Positions 25,656 to 34,531 of a stretch of 64,000 bases of DNA are shown one piece after another (the first letter of the stretch is position 1; each line of letters starts with the position of its first letter). The notes under the pieces are model-generated. The model did no database searches, had not been told where the DNA came from, and saw only the letters and a program-made list of their open reading frames with translations. Made by a program: the position numbers and the translations under genes. The stretch lies in assembly GCF_024172125.1 (NCBI RefSeq), contig NZ_JAMZEA010000007.1, positions 248,001 through 312,000 on the forward strand, in the 5' to 3' direction. Source of the stretch: Actinomadura rupiterrae (lineage in GTDB: Bacteria > Actinomycetota > Actinomycetes > Streptosporangiales > Streptosporangiaceae).

Positions 25656-27932
25656 TCAGTCCTCCGTGCGTTCGGTTACGGCCTTGGCCGCATCCGGCCC
25701 GTCGGCGAGCAGGACGCCGAATCCGTCCTCGTCCAGCACGGGAACACCGAGTTTGACGGCTTTGTCGTACTTGGAGCCCGGACTGTCGCCCACGACGACG
25801 AAGCCCGTTTTCTTCGACACCGAGCCGGAGACCTTGCCGCCGAGCTTCTCGACGGCCTCCTTCGCGGAGTCGCGGCTGTAGCGCTCCAGCGAGCCGGTGA
25901 TCACGACGGTCACGCCGTCCAGCGGGCGGGGGCCCTCGTCGGCGCCCTCGTCGGCCATCCGCACCCCGGCGGCGGCCCACTTCTCGACGATCTCGCGGTG
26001 CCAGTCGACCTCGAACCAGGCCTTGATCGCCGCGGCGATGGTCGGGCCGATGCCGTCGACCTCGGCAAGCTCCTCCTCGGTGGCGTCGCGGATCGCGTCC
26101 ATCGAGCGGAGGGCGCGGGCGAGGTCCTGCGCGGCGCGCGGTCCGACGTGCCGGATCGACAGCGCGACCAGGACGCGCCACAGCGGCTGCTGCTTGGCCT
26201 TCTCCAGCGAGTCGAACAGCAGCTCGACGGTCTTCTTGGGCTCGCCGTCCAGGTTCGCGAAGAACGTGACGACCTTGTCCTCGCCGGTCTTCGGGTCGAT
26301 CTTGGGGGTGCCGGTCTCCTGGTCGAGGACCATGCTCCGGATCGGCAGCAGCTGCTCGACGGTCAGGTGGAACAGGTCGCCCTCGTTCTTGACCGGCGGC
26401 TCCTTGGGCTCCAGCGGCTGGGTGAGCGCGGTCGCGGCGACGTAGCCGAGCGCGTCGATGTCGAGCGCCTTGCGGCTGGCCAGGTAGTACACGCGCTCGC
26501 GCAGCTGCGCCGGGCAGAACTGGGCGTTCGGGCAGCGGATGTCGGCGTCGCCCTCCTTCTCGTACGCCAGCTCGGTGCCGCAGTCCGGGCAGTGCGTCGG
26601 CATCTCGAACTCGCGCTCCGAGCCGTCCCGCAGGCCGACGACCGGCGCGACGATCTCGGGGATCACGTCGCCCGCCTTGCGCAGCACGACGGTGTCGCCG
26701 ATCAGGACGCCCTTGCGCTTCACCTCGCCCGCGTTGTGCAGGGTGGCGCGCTCGACCGTGGACCCGGCGACCTTCACCGGCTCCATCACGCCGTACGGCG
26801 TGACCCGCCCGGTGCGTCCGACGCCGACCTTGATGTCGAGGAGCTTGGTGTTGACCTCCTCCGGCGGGTACTTCCACGCGATCGCCCAGCGCGGCGCGCG
26901 CGAGGTCGAGCCGAGCCGCCGCTGCAGGACGAACTGGTCGACCTTCACCACCACGCCGTCGATCTCGTAGGCGGGGTCGTGCCGGTGCTCGCCGTAGTGG
27001 GCTATGTAGTCGCGGACCTCGTCGAGCGTCTCGAAGACCTTGTACCGGTCGCTGGTCGGCAGGCCCCACGACTTCATCAGCTCGTAAGTGCCGGCCTGCG
27101 AGGTGGGCCGCTCGGCGCCCTCCCAGGCGCCGAAGCCGTGCACGAGCATGCTCAGCGGCCGGGACGCGGTGACGCGCGGGTCCTTCTGGCGGAGCGAGCC
27201 GGCGGCGGCGTTGCGCGGGTTGGCGAACGGCTCCTTGCCCTGCTCGACCTGGACCTCGTTGACCTTCTCGAACCCCTCGACCGGCAGGAAGACCTCGCCG
27301 CGCACCTCCAGCAGCTCGGGCCAGCCCTCGCCGGACAGCCGGTCCGGGACGGCGCCGATGGTGCGGACGTTGAGCGTGATGTCCTCGCCGGTGCGGCCGT
27401 CGCCGCGGGTCGCGCCGCGCTCCAGCACGCCGTTCCGGTAGGTCAGCGCGACCGCCAGGCCGTCGATCTTGAGCTCGCAGAGGTAGGACGCCTTGCCCTC
27501 GCCGACCTCCCTGACCACCCGGTCGTTCCATTCGAGCAGCTCGTCGGCGTTCATCGCGTTGTCGAGGCTCTGCATGGGCTCCAGGTGCGCCACCGTCGCG
27601 AACTCGGTGACGAACGGCGCGCCGACCCGCTGGGTGGGCGAGGCGGGCGTGACCAGCTCGGGGTGCTCGCCCTCCAGCGCCTGGAGGTCGCGCATCTTCC
27701 GGTCGTACTGCGCGTCGGTCAGCGTCGGCTGGTCGAGCACGTAGTACCGGTAGTTGGCGTCGTCGATCTCCTGGCTCAGCGTGGCGTGCCGCCGCCGCGC
27801 GTCCGCCGGGACGTCGCTCTCCGACCCACTCCCGGAGCCGCCTGCCGCCGAACCCCTGGCCGCCGAACCCCTGGCCGCCGAAGCCTTGGCCGCCGAACCG
27901 CCGCCTGCCGAACCGCCATCGCTCAAGGTCAT
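25656..27932 (-). CDS. ligA: NAD-dependent DNA ligase
   Basis: 758 residues. It seals nicks in replication and repair using NAD+. The order is Ia domain (YRYYVLDQPTLTDAQYD), adenylation domain with Lys155 in ELKIDG, OB fold, Cys4 zinc finger (CPDCG and RCPNAQFCPAQ), HhH repeats (VDGIGPTIAAAI) and a C-terminal BRCT domain. The first 45 residues are an unusual low-complexity Gly/Ser/Ala tail with repeated GSAAR units encoded by 15-bp DNA repeats (about 27841-27910). The start is ATG 27932, preceded by GGGGGC. Confidence 0.96.
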   Translation of the reverse strand: MTLSDGGSAGGGSAAKASAARGSAARGSAAGGSGSGSESDVPADARRRHATLSQEIDDANYRYYVLDQPTLTDAQYDRKMRDLQALEGEHPELVTPASPTQRVGAPFVTEFATVAHLEPMQSLDNAMNADELLEWNDRVVREVGEGKASYLCELKIDGLAVALTYRNGVLERGATRGDGRTGEDITLNVRTIGAVPDRLSGEGWPELLEVRGEVFLPVEGFEKVNEVQVEQGKEPFANPRNAAAGSLRQKDPRVTASRPLSMLVHGFGAWEGAERPTSQAGTYELMKSWGLPTSDRYKVFETLDEVRDYIAHYGEHRHDPAYEIDGVVVKVDQFVLQRRLGSTSRAPRWAIAWKYPPEEVNTKLLDIKVGVGRTGRVTPYGVMEPVKVAGSTVERATLHNAGEVKRKGVLIGDTVVLRKAGDVIPEIVAPVVGLRDGSEREFEMPTHCPDCGTELAYEKEGDADIRCPNAQFCPAQLRERVYYLASRKALDIDALGYVAATALTQPLEPKEPPVKNEGDLFHLTVEQLLPIRSMVLDQETGTPKIDPKTGEDKVVTFFANLDGEPKKTVELLFDSLEKAKQQPLWRVLVALSIRHVGPRAAQDLARALRSMDAIRDATEEELAEVDGIGPTIAAAIKAWFEVDWHREIVEKWAAAGVRMADEGADEGPRPLDGVTVVITGSLERYSRDSAKEAVEKLGGKVSGSVSKKTGFVVVGDSPGSKYDKAVKLGVPVLDEDGFGVLLADGPDAAKAVTERTED

Positions 27933-28017
27933 GCCCCCATTCTTGCGCGCCCCACCGACATTTCCGGGGCCTCGCACGGGGTGTCGCGTCCTGCTCCGAG
28001 GGCGGGGTGCGGGCCTC

Positions 28018-29118
28018 CTAGTCGTCGGTCTCGTGGAGCATACGCGCCGTTTCCTGGCAGCGTTGGAGGGCGGCACGCACATATCGGGGCGAGGCGCCCG
28101 CGAACCCGCACGCGGGCGTGACGACCACCTGCTCGCCCCTCTGCGCGGCCGGGAATCCGAGCCTCCGCCACAGCTCCCGGACGGGCGCGGCGGTCTTCTC
28201 CAGCGACGGCAGCGGCGCGTCCGTGCCGGGGACGACGCCTAGGAACAGCGCGACGCCCGCGTCGATCGCCTCGCCGATGGCGTCGTCGTCCTTTTTGGGG
28301 ACGTACCGCATGTCGACCGAGAGGCCCTTGGCCCCCGCGCCGCGCAGCAGCGTGTACGGAACGTCGGCCGCGCAGCAGTGGACGAGCGGGAAGACGCCGT
28401 CCACGGCCTCGAAGACGTCGCGGATGCGCTGTTCGGCCAGCGGGGCCTCCACCGCGCGCACGCGCGAGAGGCCGCTTGCGGTCGGGACGGCACCGGCGAG
28501 GACGGCGGGCAGGCTCGGCTCGTCCAGCTGGAGCAGGATCTCGGCGCCCGGGACGGCGCGGCGCACGTCCGCGACGTGCTTGGCGACGCCCTCCCCCAGC
28601 GACTCGACCAGGTCGCGGACGGCGCCGGGGTCGCGCAGCACGCGCTGGCCGTTCGGCAGCTCGATCGAGGCGGCGAGCGTCCACGGGCCGCAGACCTGGA
28701 TCTTGAACGGGCCCTCGTAGCCCTGGAACAGCTCGTCCAGGAGGGCCAGGTCGCGCTTGAGGTGGTCGGTCGCGCGCCGGTTGTCGCGTCCGGGACGGTC
28801 GCCGAGCCGCCAGCCGGACGGCTCGACCCGCACGGGCAGGTCCACCAGCATCCCGGCGGTCCGGCCGATCATGTCCGCGCCGACCCCGCGCGCCGGGAGC
28901 TCCGGAAGGTGCGGCAGGTCGGGCAGCGTGTCGGCCACGACGTGCAGCACCGCGGCGACGTCCTCGCCCGGGTAGGAGCCGACCGCGGTCGCGCTTCCGG
29001 GCTTCCACGGGAACGCCCCGCCGCCGCTGGAGGACGCACCGTCGCCAGAGGACGTCCCGTCGCCGGAGAACGCGCCGTCGCGGGAGAACGCCTGGTCGGG
29101 GTCAGGAGGAAACGCCAT
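28018..29118 (-). CDS. MetE-like methionine synthase (cobalamin-independent type)
   Basis: 366 residues, about half of full MetE, corresponding to the C-terminal catalytic barrel. The zinc ligands appear as VHCCAAD and TPACGFAG, and LQLDEPSLP is the conserved barrel strand. Many actinobacteria have this short protein next to ligA annotated as methionine synthase; the methyl donor is not established for the short form. The N-terminus is a Gly/Ser/Asp-rich tail built on 18-bp DNA repeats (about 29040-29100). It lies 85 bases upstream of ligA on the same strand, so the two may share a transcript. Confidence 0.8.
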   Translation of the reverse strand: MAFPPDPDQAFSRDGAFSGDGTSSGDGASSSGGGAFPWKPGSATAVGSYPGEDVAAVLHVVADTLPDLPHLPELPARGVGADMIGRTAGMLVDLPVRVEPSGWRLGDRPGRDNRRATDHLKRDLALLDELFQGYEGPFKIQVCGPWTLAASIELPNGQRVLRDPGAVRDLVESLGEGVAKHVADVRRAVPGAEILLQLDEPSLPAVLAGAVPTASGLSRVRAVEAPLAEQRIRDVFEAVDGVFPLVHCCAADVPYTLLRGAGAKGLSVDMRYVPKKDDDAIGEAIDAGVALFLGVVPGTDAPLPSLEKTAAPVRELWRRLGFPAAQRGEQVVVTPACGFAGASPRYVRAALQRCQETARMLHETDD

Positions 29119-29244
29119 GTCACGGCAGCCTAACGGGTTCGTGATCCCTTGACCGCGCCGCAGGGACGTGAAACCGTCTCACCACTTTCGCACGCCCCTT
29201 TTGTCGCATTCGGAGCCCCCCGCCGCTGGACGAAGGGAATGTCG

Positions 29245-31332
29245 GTGAGCAGACCCGTCCCGCGCCGCCTGCTGACGGCCTCGCTGATCACCTGCCTGGT
29301 CGTGCTCGGGCTGACCGCCCCCGCCCAGGCGCACATCGAACGCCCCTCCTACTGGCCCGATCCCCGACCGGACTGCTCGGTCGGCCCGTGTGCGGGCGGG
29401 AAGGTACCGACCGCGCGCACGCTGGCGTCCGCGCTGCTTCCCAGCAGCCGGACGCATGTGGTCTGCCAGTCCGATTCGCTCACGCGCCTGCGCGCGTCCA
29501 TCGCGAAGGCGCTGCGCGTCGGCTACTACATCCGGCCCCACGACCACAGGACGTTCGGCAAGGCCGAAGCCGATGCGCTGTGGAAGACCAACAAGGCGCT
29601 GTTCACGCGCTGCTCGTACCACGAGATCCAGCCGGCGGTGACGGCGTCCGGGAACAATGACCGCGTTGTCGTCCTCCCGGGCGTCTACACGGAACCGACG
29701 TCCCGCAAGGCGCTCACGCACGATCCGGCATGCAAGCAGTACGAGCTGCTTTCCGGGGCGTACTCGTACCTCGGCGAGTACAGATGCCAGAACGACGCCA
29801 ACCTCATCGCCGTCATGGGCCGCACACCCGGTTCCGGTAAGGACCCGGACCCGCCGCTTGAGGACAGGCACGGCATCCCCAACCTCGGCTCGTGCGTGCG
29901 ATGCAACCTGCAGCTGGAAGGCTCCGGCGTCAGCGCGGACGACGTCGTCGTGGACGCCGGACGCGTCGCCTCCGGCAACGGCGGCCCGCGCGACTCCGCC
30001 AAGGACGTCGGCATCCGCGCCGACCGCGCGGACGGGTTCGTCCTACGGAACGTGAACGTCCGCCATGCGAACGAGCACGGAATCTACGTCCTTGAAACGG
30101 ACGGCTACCTGCTCGACCGGTTCAAGGCGTTCTACTCCGGCGAGTACGGCGTGCTGACGTTCGTTGAGGACCACGGACTCATCCAGAACTGCGAGGCGGC
30201 GGGCAGCGGCGATTCCGGCCTCTACCCGGGCGCGGGCGCGAAGACCTCCGCCGGACGCGACACCAAGTGGTACCCGACGTTCCGCTACAGCCAGCAGATC
30301 CGCTACTGCGACTCGCACCACAACACGAGTGGCTACTCCGGCACCGATGGGTCCGCCACGCATGTCGATCACAACAACTTCTACGACAACGCGCTCGGCT
30401 TCACGACGGACGTCTTCACGGCGGCGGGCCACCCCGGCTTCCCGCAGCAGGGAGACCTGGTCGAGAACAACAACTTCTACGCGAACAACTTCAACCCGTA
30501 CCTGACCGGCTCGGACGTCAGCCCGACCGTCCCGGTCCCTGTGGGGACGGCCCTGTGGATCGCGGGCGGCAATGACAACGTCGTCCGGCAGAACCACATC
30601 TACGACAACTGGCGCCGCGGGCCGATGCTGTTCTCGTCCCCGGACGCGGCCGTATGCGGCGACCGCAACGACATCCCCGGCTGCAACCCGTTCACGGTCT
30701 CGACGTCCTACCGGAACAAGTTCTATGGGAACACCATGGGCGTCTCACCCAGCGGGACGGCCGCCCCGAACGGCGTGGACTTCTGGTGGGACGCCTTCCC
30801 CGGCAACACGCAGAACTGTTGGTGGGGGAACAAGGCCGCGCCGGGCAAGAAAGTCACCTCGTCCCCTGCCGGACTCCCGGACTGCCTGAACGGACGCGCG
30901 CCCTGGCTGAGCGTCGGATTCGGCAACCTCGGCAACGAAGTCGAACTGCTGACCTGCATCACGCAGAACACGCGCGCGCCCGGTGGGCCGTGCCCCTGGT
31001 ACACGACTCCCGCCAAGCCGGGCGGCGGGAAGGCGTCCGCACCGGGCAAGACGGCCGCCGCCAACGAGAACGAGGAGGACGGCAGCCTTTCGCACGTGGA
31101 CTGCCTGTGGTGGAAGACGGCCGGCCCCAACCAGCGGCAGCACATGCTGGACGTCATGCGCCAGGTGTTCGGCGCCCGCATCGGCTCAGGCGACCACACC
31201 GCGGACGGCGCCACCCTGACCGACGAGCAGGCCACCACGGTGTTCGGCAACGCGTGCACGCCCGCGTATGCGACGGCGTTCAAGCTGTACAAGCTCTACA
31301 ACCACGCCGCCGCCTTCATGGCCAAGCGCTGA
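29245..31332 (+). CDS. Secreted right-handed beta-helix protein
   Basis: 695 residues. The signal peptide (MSRPVPRRLLTASLITCLVV) ends in APAQA, giving a mature protein beginning HIERPSYWPDP. Asn-rich coils typical of a parallel beta-helix run from about residue 250 to 540 (NVRHANEHGIYVLETDG, HVDHNNFYDNALG, NNNFYANNFNPYL). Many cysteines (about 20) suggest disulfides. The C-terminal 90 residues are a separate helical module. The fold is shared with pectate lyases and other polysaccharide-active proteins but no catalytic set was recognised. GTG 29245 has AAGGGA six bases upstream; ATG 29239 is too close to that site. Confidence 0.75.
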   Translation: MSRPVPRRLLTASLITCLVVLGLTAPAQAHIERPSYWPDPRPDCSVGPCAGGKVPTARTLASALLPSSRTHVVCQSDSLTRLRASIAKALRVGYYIRPHDHRTFGKAEADALWKTNKALFTRCSYHEIQPAVTASGNNDRVVVLPGVYTEPTSRKALTHDPACKQYELLSGAYSYLGEYRCQNDANLIAVMGRTPGSGKDPDPPLEDRHGIPNLGSCVRCNLQLEGSGVSADDVVVDAGRVASGNGGPRDSAKDVGIRADRADGFVLRNVNVRHANEHGIYVLETDGYLLDRFKAFYSGEYGVLTFVEDHGLIQNCEAAGSGDSGLYPGAGAKTSAGRDTKWYPTFRYSQQIRYCDSHHNTSGYSGTDGSATHVDHNNFYDNALGFTTDVFTAAGHPGFPQQGDLVENNNFYANNFNPYLTGSDVSPTVPVPVGTALWIAGGNDNVVRQNHIYDNWRRGPMLFSSPDAAVCGDRNDIPGCNPFTVSTSYRNKFYGNTMGVSPSGTAAPNGVDFWWDAFPGNTQNCWWGNKAAPGKKVTSSPAGLPDCLNGRAPWLSVGFGNLGNEVELLTCITQNTRAPGGPCPWYTTPAKPGGGKASAPGKTAAANENEEDGSLSHVDCLWWKTAGPNQRQHMLDVMRQVFGARIGSGDHTADGATLTDEQATTVFGNACTPAYATAFKLYKLYNHAAAFMAKR

Positions 31333-31397
31333 TCCCATGGCAAACCGCTGACTCCGCTTGTTGGGAGCCCCTGGCGTTCTCGGGGGCTCCCAACGGG

Positions 31398-32216
31398 TCA
31401 GAACAGTTCGGCGAGCTTGTCCAGCGCGGCGAGGGTCTCGTCCTCGGGCAGCGTCGGCAGGTCGAAGAGGATGCGGTCGGCCCCGGCGGCCTGGATCTCG
31501 GCGACGGCCTCCGGCTTCGGCGGGACGGCGAACAGCGTCACCGGCAGCCGCCGTCCGGCGCGCTCGCGCAGCTCGGCGATCTGGTTCGGCAGGTCCTCGG
31601 TGCCGCGGCCGTAGATCGGCATCCAGCCGTCGCCGAACTCCACGACCCGGTCGAACGTGGTCGGCCCGGAACCGCCGAGCAGGACGGGCGGGTGCGGGTC
31701 CTGGACGGGCTTGGGGTAGGAGAACACCGGGTCGAAGTCGACGAACTCGCCGTGGAACTCCGCCTCGTCCTTCGTCCACAGCTCCTTGAGCGCGAGGACG
31801 CGCTCGCGCAGCAGCCTCGTGCGCGTGCGCGGGTCGGTGCCGTGGTTGCGCATCTCCTCGCGGTTCCAGCCCGCGCCGACGCCGAGGACGGCCCGCCCGT
31901 TCGACACGTGGTCGAGCGAGGCGACCTCCTTGGCCAGCACGATCGGGTCGCGCTGGATGATCAGCGCGATGCCCGTCGCGACCGTCAGCCGCTCGGTGAC
32001 GACGGCGGCGGCGGTCAGCGCCACGAACGGGTCGTAGGTCCGGTAGTACCGGCGCGGCAGCTCGGCGCCGCCGGGCCAGGGCGTTTCGCGCTTGACCGGG
32101 ATGTGCGTGTGCTCGGCCAGGAAGAGCGCGTCGAACCCGCGCTCCTCCAGCGCCCTGCCGAGCGCGGCCGGGCCGATGCCGTCATCGGTGACGAACGTCG
32201 AGACGCCGAACTTCAC
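31398..32216 (-). CDS. LLM-class F420-dependent oxidoreductase
   Basis: 272 residues of the luciferase-like (TIM barrel) superfamily. It opens VKFGVSTFVTDDGIGPA; LFLAEHTHIPV, IALIIQRDPIVLAKEVASLD and GVGAGWNREEMRNHG are the signature blocks of the F420-dependent subgroup found in actinobacteria, rather than of flavin-dependent alkanal monooxygenases. The hydride acceptor is unknown. GTG start with AGAGGAA eight bases upstream. It stands alone between the beta-helix gene (convergent) and mnmA. Confidence 0.88.
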   Translation of the reverse strand: MKFGVSTFVTDDGIGPAALGRALEERGFDALFLAEHTHIPVKRETPWPGGAELPRRYYRTYDPFVALTAAAVVTERLTVATGIALIIQRDPIVLAKEVASLDHVSNGRAVLGVGAGWNREEMRNHGTDPRTRTRLLRERVLALKELWTKDEAEFHGEFVDFDPVFSYPKPVQDPHPPVLLGGSGPTTFDRVVEFGDGWMPIYGRGTEDLPNQIAELRERAGRRLPVTLFAVPPKPEAVAEIQAAGADRILFDLPTLPEDETLAALDKLAELF

Positions 32217-32413
32217 AGACTCGTTCCTCTCACACGGGGGGTGATGAGGGGAGCATACGGAACAACCCAGGCCAATCCACCCCAAGATGCAGGGCAGTTC
32301 GCACGGGCAGCGGCAGGTCACGCCGGGTGCGCGCCTCCCGTCACGCCGAGATGCGGCCCGTCGCGCAGGAACGCGGGGACGCCGCCCCGGTCGTGCGGGG
32401 GGCGGGGCTTCGG

Positions 32414-33493
32414 TCAGGCCGGGACGCGGGCCGCTTCGGAGATCGTCGCCGAGCCGAGCACGCGGTCGCCCACGTACAGGACGGCCGCCTGACCGGCCGC
32501 GACACCCCGCGCGGGACGGTCCAGCCGGATCCGGACGGAGTCCTCGTCGTCCACCTGGACCGTGCAGTCGTGGACCTCGCCGTGGGCGCGCAGCTGCACC
32601 TGGCAGCCGACCGGCCCGGCAGGGGCCTCGCCCAGCCAGACCGGCCGCTCGGCGACGATCTCGTGCACGTCGAGCGCCTCGCGCGGCCCGACCGTCACGG
32701 TGTTGGTCACCGGCGAGATGTCCAGGACGTAGCGGGGCTTGCCGTCCGGGGCGGGACGGCCCAGCCGCAGCCCCTTGCGCTGCCCGATCGTGTACGCGTA
32801 CGCGCCCTCGTGCTCGCCCAGTTGCTCGCCGTCCACGTCCACGATGGGGCCGGGGGCCGCGCCGAGCCGGTCGGCGAGGAACGACTTGGTGTCGCCGTCC
32901 GCGATGAAGCAGATGTCGTGGCTGTCGGGCTTCTTGGCGATCTGGATACCGCGCCGCTCCGCCTCCGCGCGGATGTCGGCCTTGGTGGTGTCGCCGAGCG
33001 GGAAGATCGCGCGGGACAGCTGCTCGGGCGTGCAGACGGCCAGCACGTAGGACTGGTCCTTGCCGCCGTCCACGGCGCGGCGCAGGGTCGTGCCGTCCCA
33101 CTGGGCGTAGTGGCCGGTGCAGACCGCGTCGAAGCCGAGCGCGACGGCCCGGTCCAGCAGCGCCTGGAACTTGATCTTCTCGTTGCAGCGCAGGCACGGG
33201 TTCGGCGTGCGGCCGGCCGCGTACTCGCTGACGAAGTCCTCGATCACGTCGTTCTGGAAGCGCTCGGCGAGGTCCCAGACGTAGAAGGGGATGCCGATCG
33301 CGTCGGCGGCGCGGCGCGCGTCCCGCGAGTCCTCCAGGGTGCAGCAGCCGCGCGCGCCCGTCCGGTAGGACTGGGGGTCGCTGGACAGGGCCATGTGGAC
33401 GCCGGTGACGTCGTGCCCCATCTCGGCTGCCCGGGCGGCGGCCACGGCCGAGTCGACGCCGCCCGACATGGCGGCCAGTACGCGCAGAGTCAT
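32414..33493 (-). CDS. mnmA: tRNA 2-thiouridylase
   Basis: 359 residues. It thiolates U34 of Lys, Glu and Gln tRNAs using sulfur from a cysteine desulfurase. The ATP-pyrophosphatase loop is SGGVDSAV; the two catalytic cysteines are in NPCLRCNEK and HDICFIADG. The start is ATG 33493 (MTLRVLAAMSGG), with GGAG upstream; the frame stays open a further ten codons. A likely sulfur donor, the IscS-like enzyme, is in the same window at 45997, with inserted genes between them. Confidence 0.96.
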   Translation of the reverse strand: MTLRVLAAMSGGVDSAVAAARAAEMGHDVTGVHMALSSDPQSYRTGARGCCTLEDSRDARRAADAIGIPFYVWDLAERFQNDVIEDFVSEYAAGRTPNPCLRCNEKIKFQALLDRAVALGFDAVCTGHYAQWDGTTLRRAVDGGKDQSYVLAVCTPEQLSRAIFPLGDTTKADIRAEAERRGIQIAKKPDSHDICFIADGDTKSFLADRLGAAPGPIVDVDGEQLGEHEGAYAYTIGQRKGLRLGRPAPDGKPRYVLDISPVTNTVTVGPREALDVHEIVAERPVWLGEAPAGPVGCQVQLRAHGEVHDCTVQVDDEDSVRIRLDRPARGVAAGQAAVLYVGDRVLGSATISEAARVPA

Positions 33494-33596
33494 AACCACT
33501 CCAGCGTAAGGGCCGTCCGCCACTTCTTTATTTCAAGATCTTGAAACCACCGCCGATCCGGGCCGGATCACGCCGCGTCAGAGGGTCCCGTCGGGA

Positions 33597-34370
33597 TCAG
33601 GTGTCGCCGGATCCGGAGGGGAACGGCCAGGGGTTCGGGCGGCAGCCGTAGAGCGACTTGGTCTGCTGGACCATCACCGGCGCGCGGCGTCCCGGCCCGG
33701 GGCACTGCTCGTGGCCGTGGCCGAGCGCGTGCCCGACCTCGTGATTGATCACATACTCCCGGTACGCGGCCAGATCGCCCTTGTACCAGGGGACGCCGGT
33801 CCCCCAGCGGCGCGCGTTGATCACCGACCGGACGCCCTGCCGGCAGGACAGTTCCCCGCCGGTGTTCAGCGGCGCGCACAGCCTGTCGGTCAGCGCCGGG
33901 CTGGACAGCGCGACCCGGAACGCCACCGGCCCGTGGTCCACCCGGACGAACCTCATCTGCCCGCCGTGGCCCCAGCTGCGCGGGTCGTTCCGCGTCTGGT
34001 GCACGGTCGCGGCAAATTCCGCGACCTTGAACGGCAGGCCGCGCTCGACCTCCACCGCGTACCGGATGGTCGTCCCGCGCGCCCCCGCCGGCGCCTCCTG
34101 CGTCCCCTTGGCCACGGCGTACGTGCCGCTCGCGGACTCGGGGACGCGCACGGTCGGCGGCTGGGCGCGCCCGTTCACCGTCCGGGACGGCGAGGGCGCC
34201 GGTTTCCCGGAGCCCGTCGTGGACGGCGCGGACGGCCCGGACGACCCGGACGGGCTCACCGGGGCCCCCGCCCCGTCGCGATGCGACGCGAAACCGCAGC
34301 CGCTCAGGCCCGCGACCACCGCCGCCAGCGCCAGGGCGGCCCCGGCCGCCGGCAGTACCCGTCCTCGCAC
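33597..34370 (-). CDS. DUF3152 lipoprotein with a metzincin-type zinc motif
   Basis: 257 residues. A lipobox (GLSGC, Cys about 25) anchors it outside the membrane; a Ser/Pro/Gly linker follows. The DUF3152 domain ends with NHEVGHALGHGHEQC (His about 209), which fits HExxHxxGxxH, the metzincin zinc site with catalytic Glu. A cysteine follows directly. It could be a surface protease, although the family is uncharacterised. GTG start with GGGACG upstream. It stands alone, between mnmA and the oxidase gene on the same strand. Confidence 0.82.
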   Translation of the reverse strand: MRGRVLPAAGAALALAAVVAGLSGCGFASHRDGAGAPVSPSGSSGPSAPSTTGSGKPAPSPSRTVNGRAQPPTVRVPESASGTYAVAKGTQEAPAGARGTTIRYAVEVERGLPFKVAEFAATVHQTRNDPRSWGHGGQMRFVRVDHGPVAFRVALSSPALTDRLCAPLNTGGELSCRQGVRSVINARRWGTGVPWYKGDLAAYREYVINHEVGHALGHGHEQCPGPGRRAPVMVQQTKSLYGCRPNPWPFPSGSGDT

Positions 34371-34531
34371 GCGCGTCCCCCGAACCGATCACCGAAGATG
34401 ATCACCAGACCTGGATGTTCCCCCGGTGATCGCCGCTCAGGGTAACGCCCGGGGAAAATTCCGCGATCAGCGCGCCGGAGCTTCTCTGCCCCGGCCACAT
34501 TGTGCTATCGACCCGTCGCGCAACCGGACCG

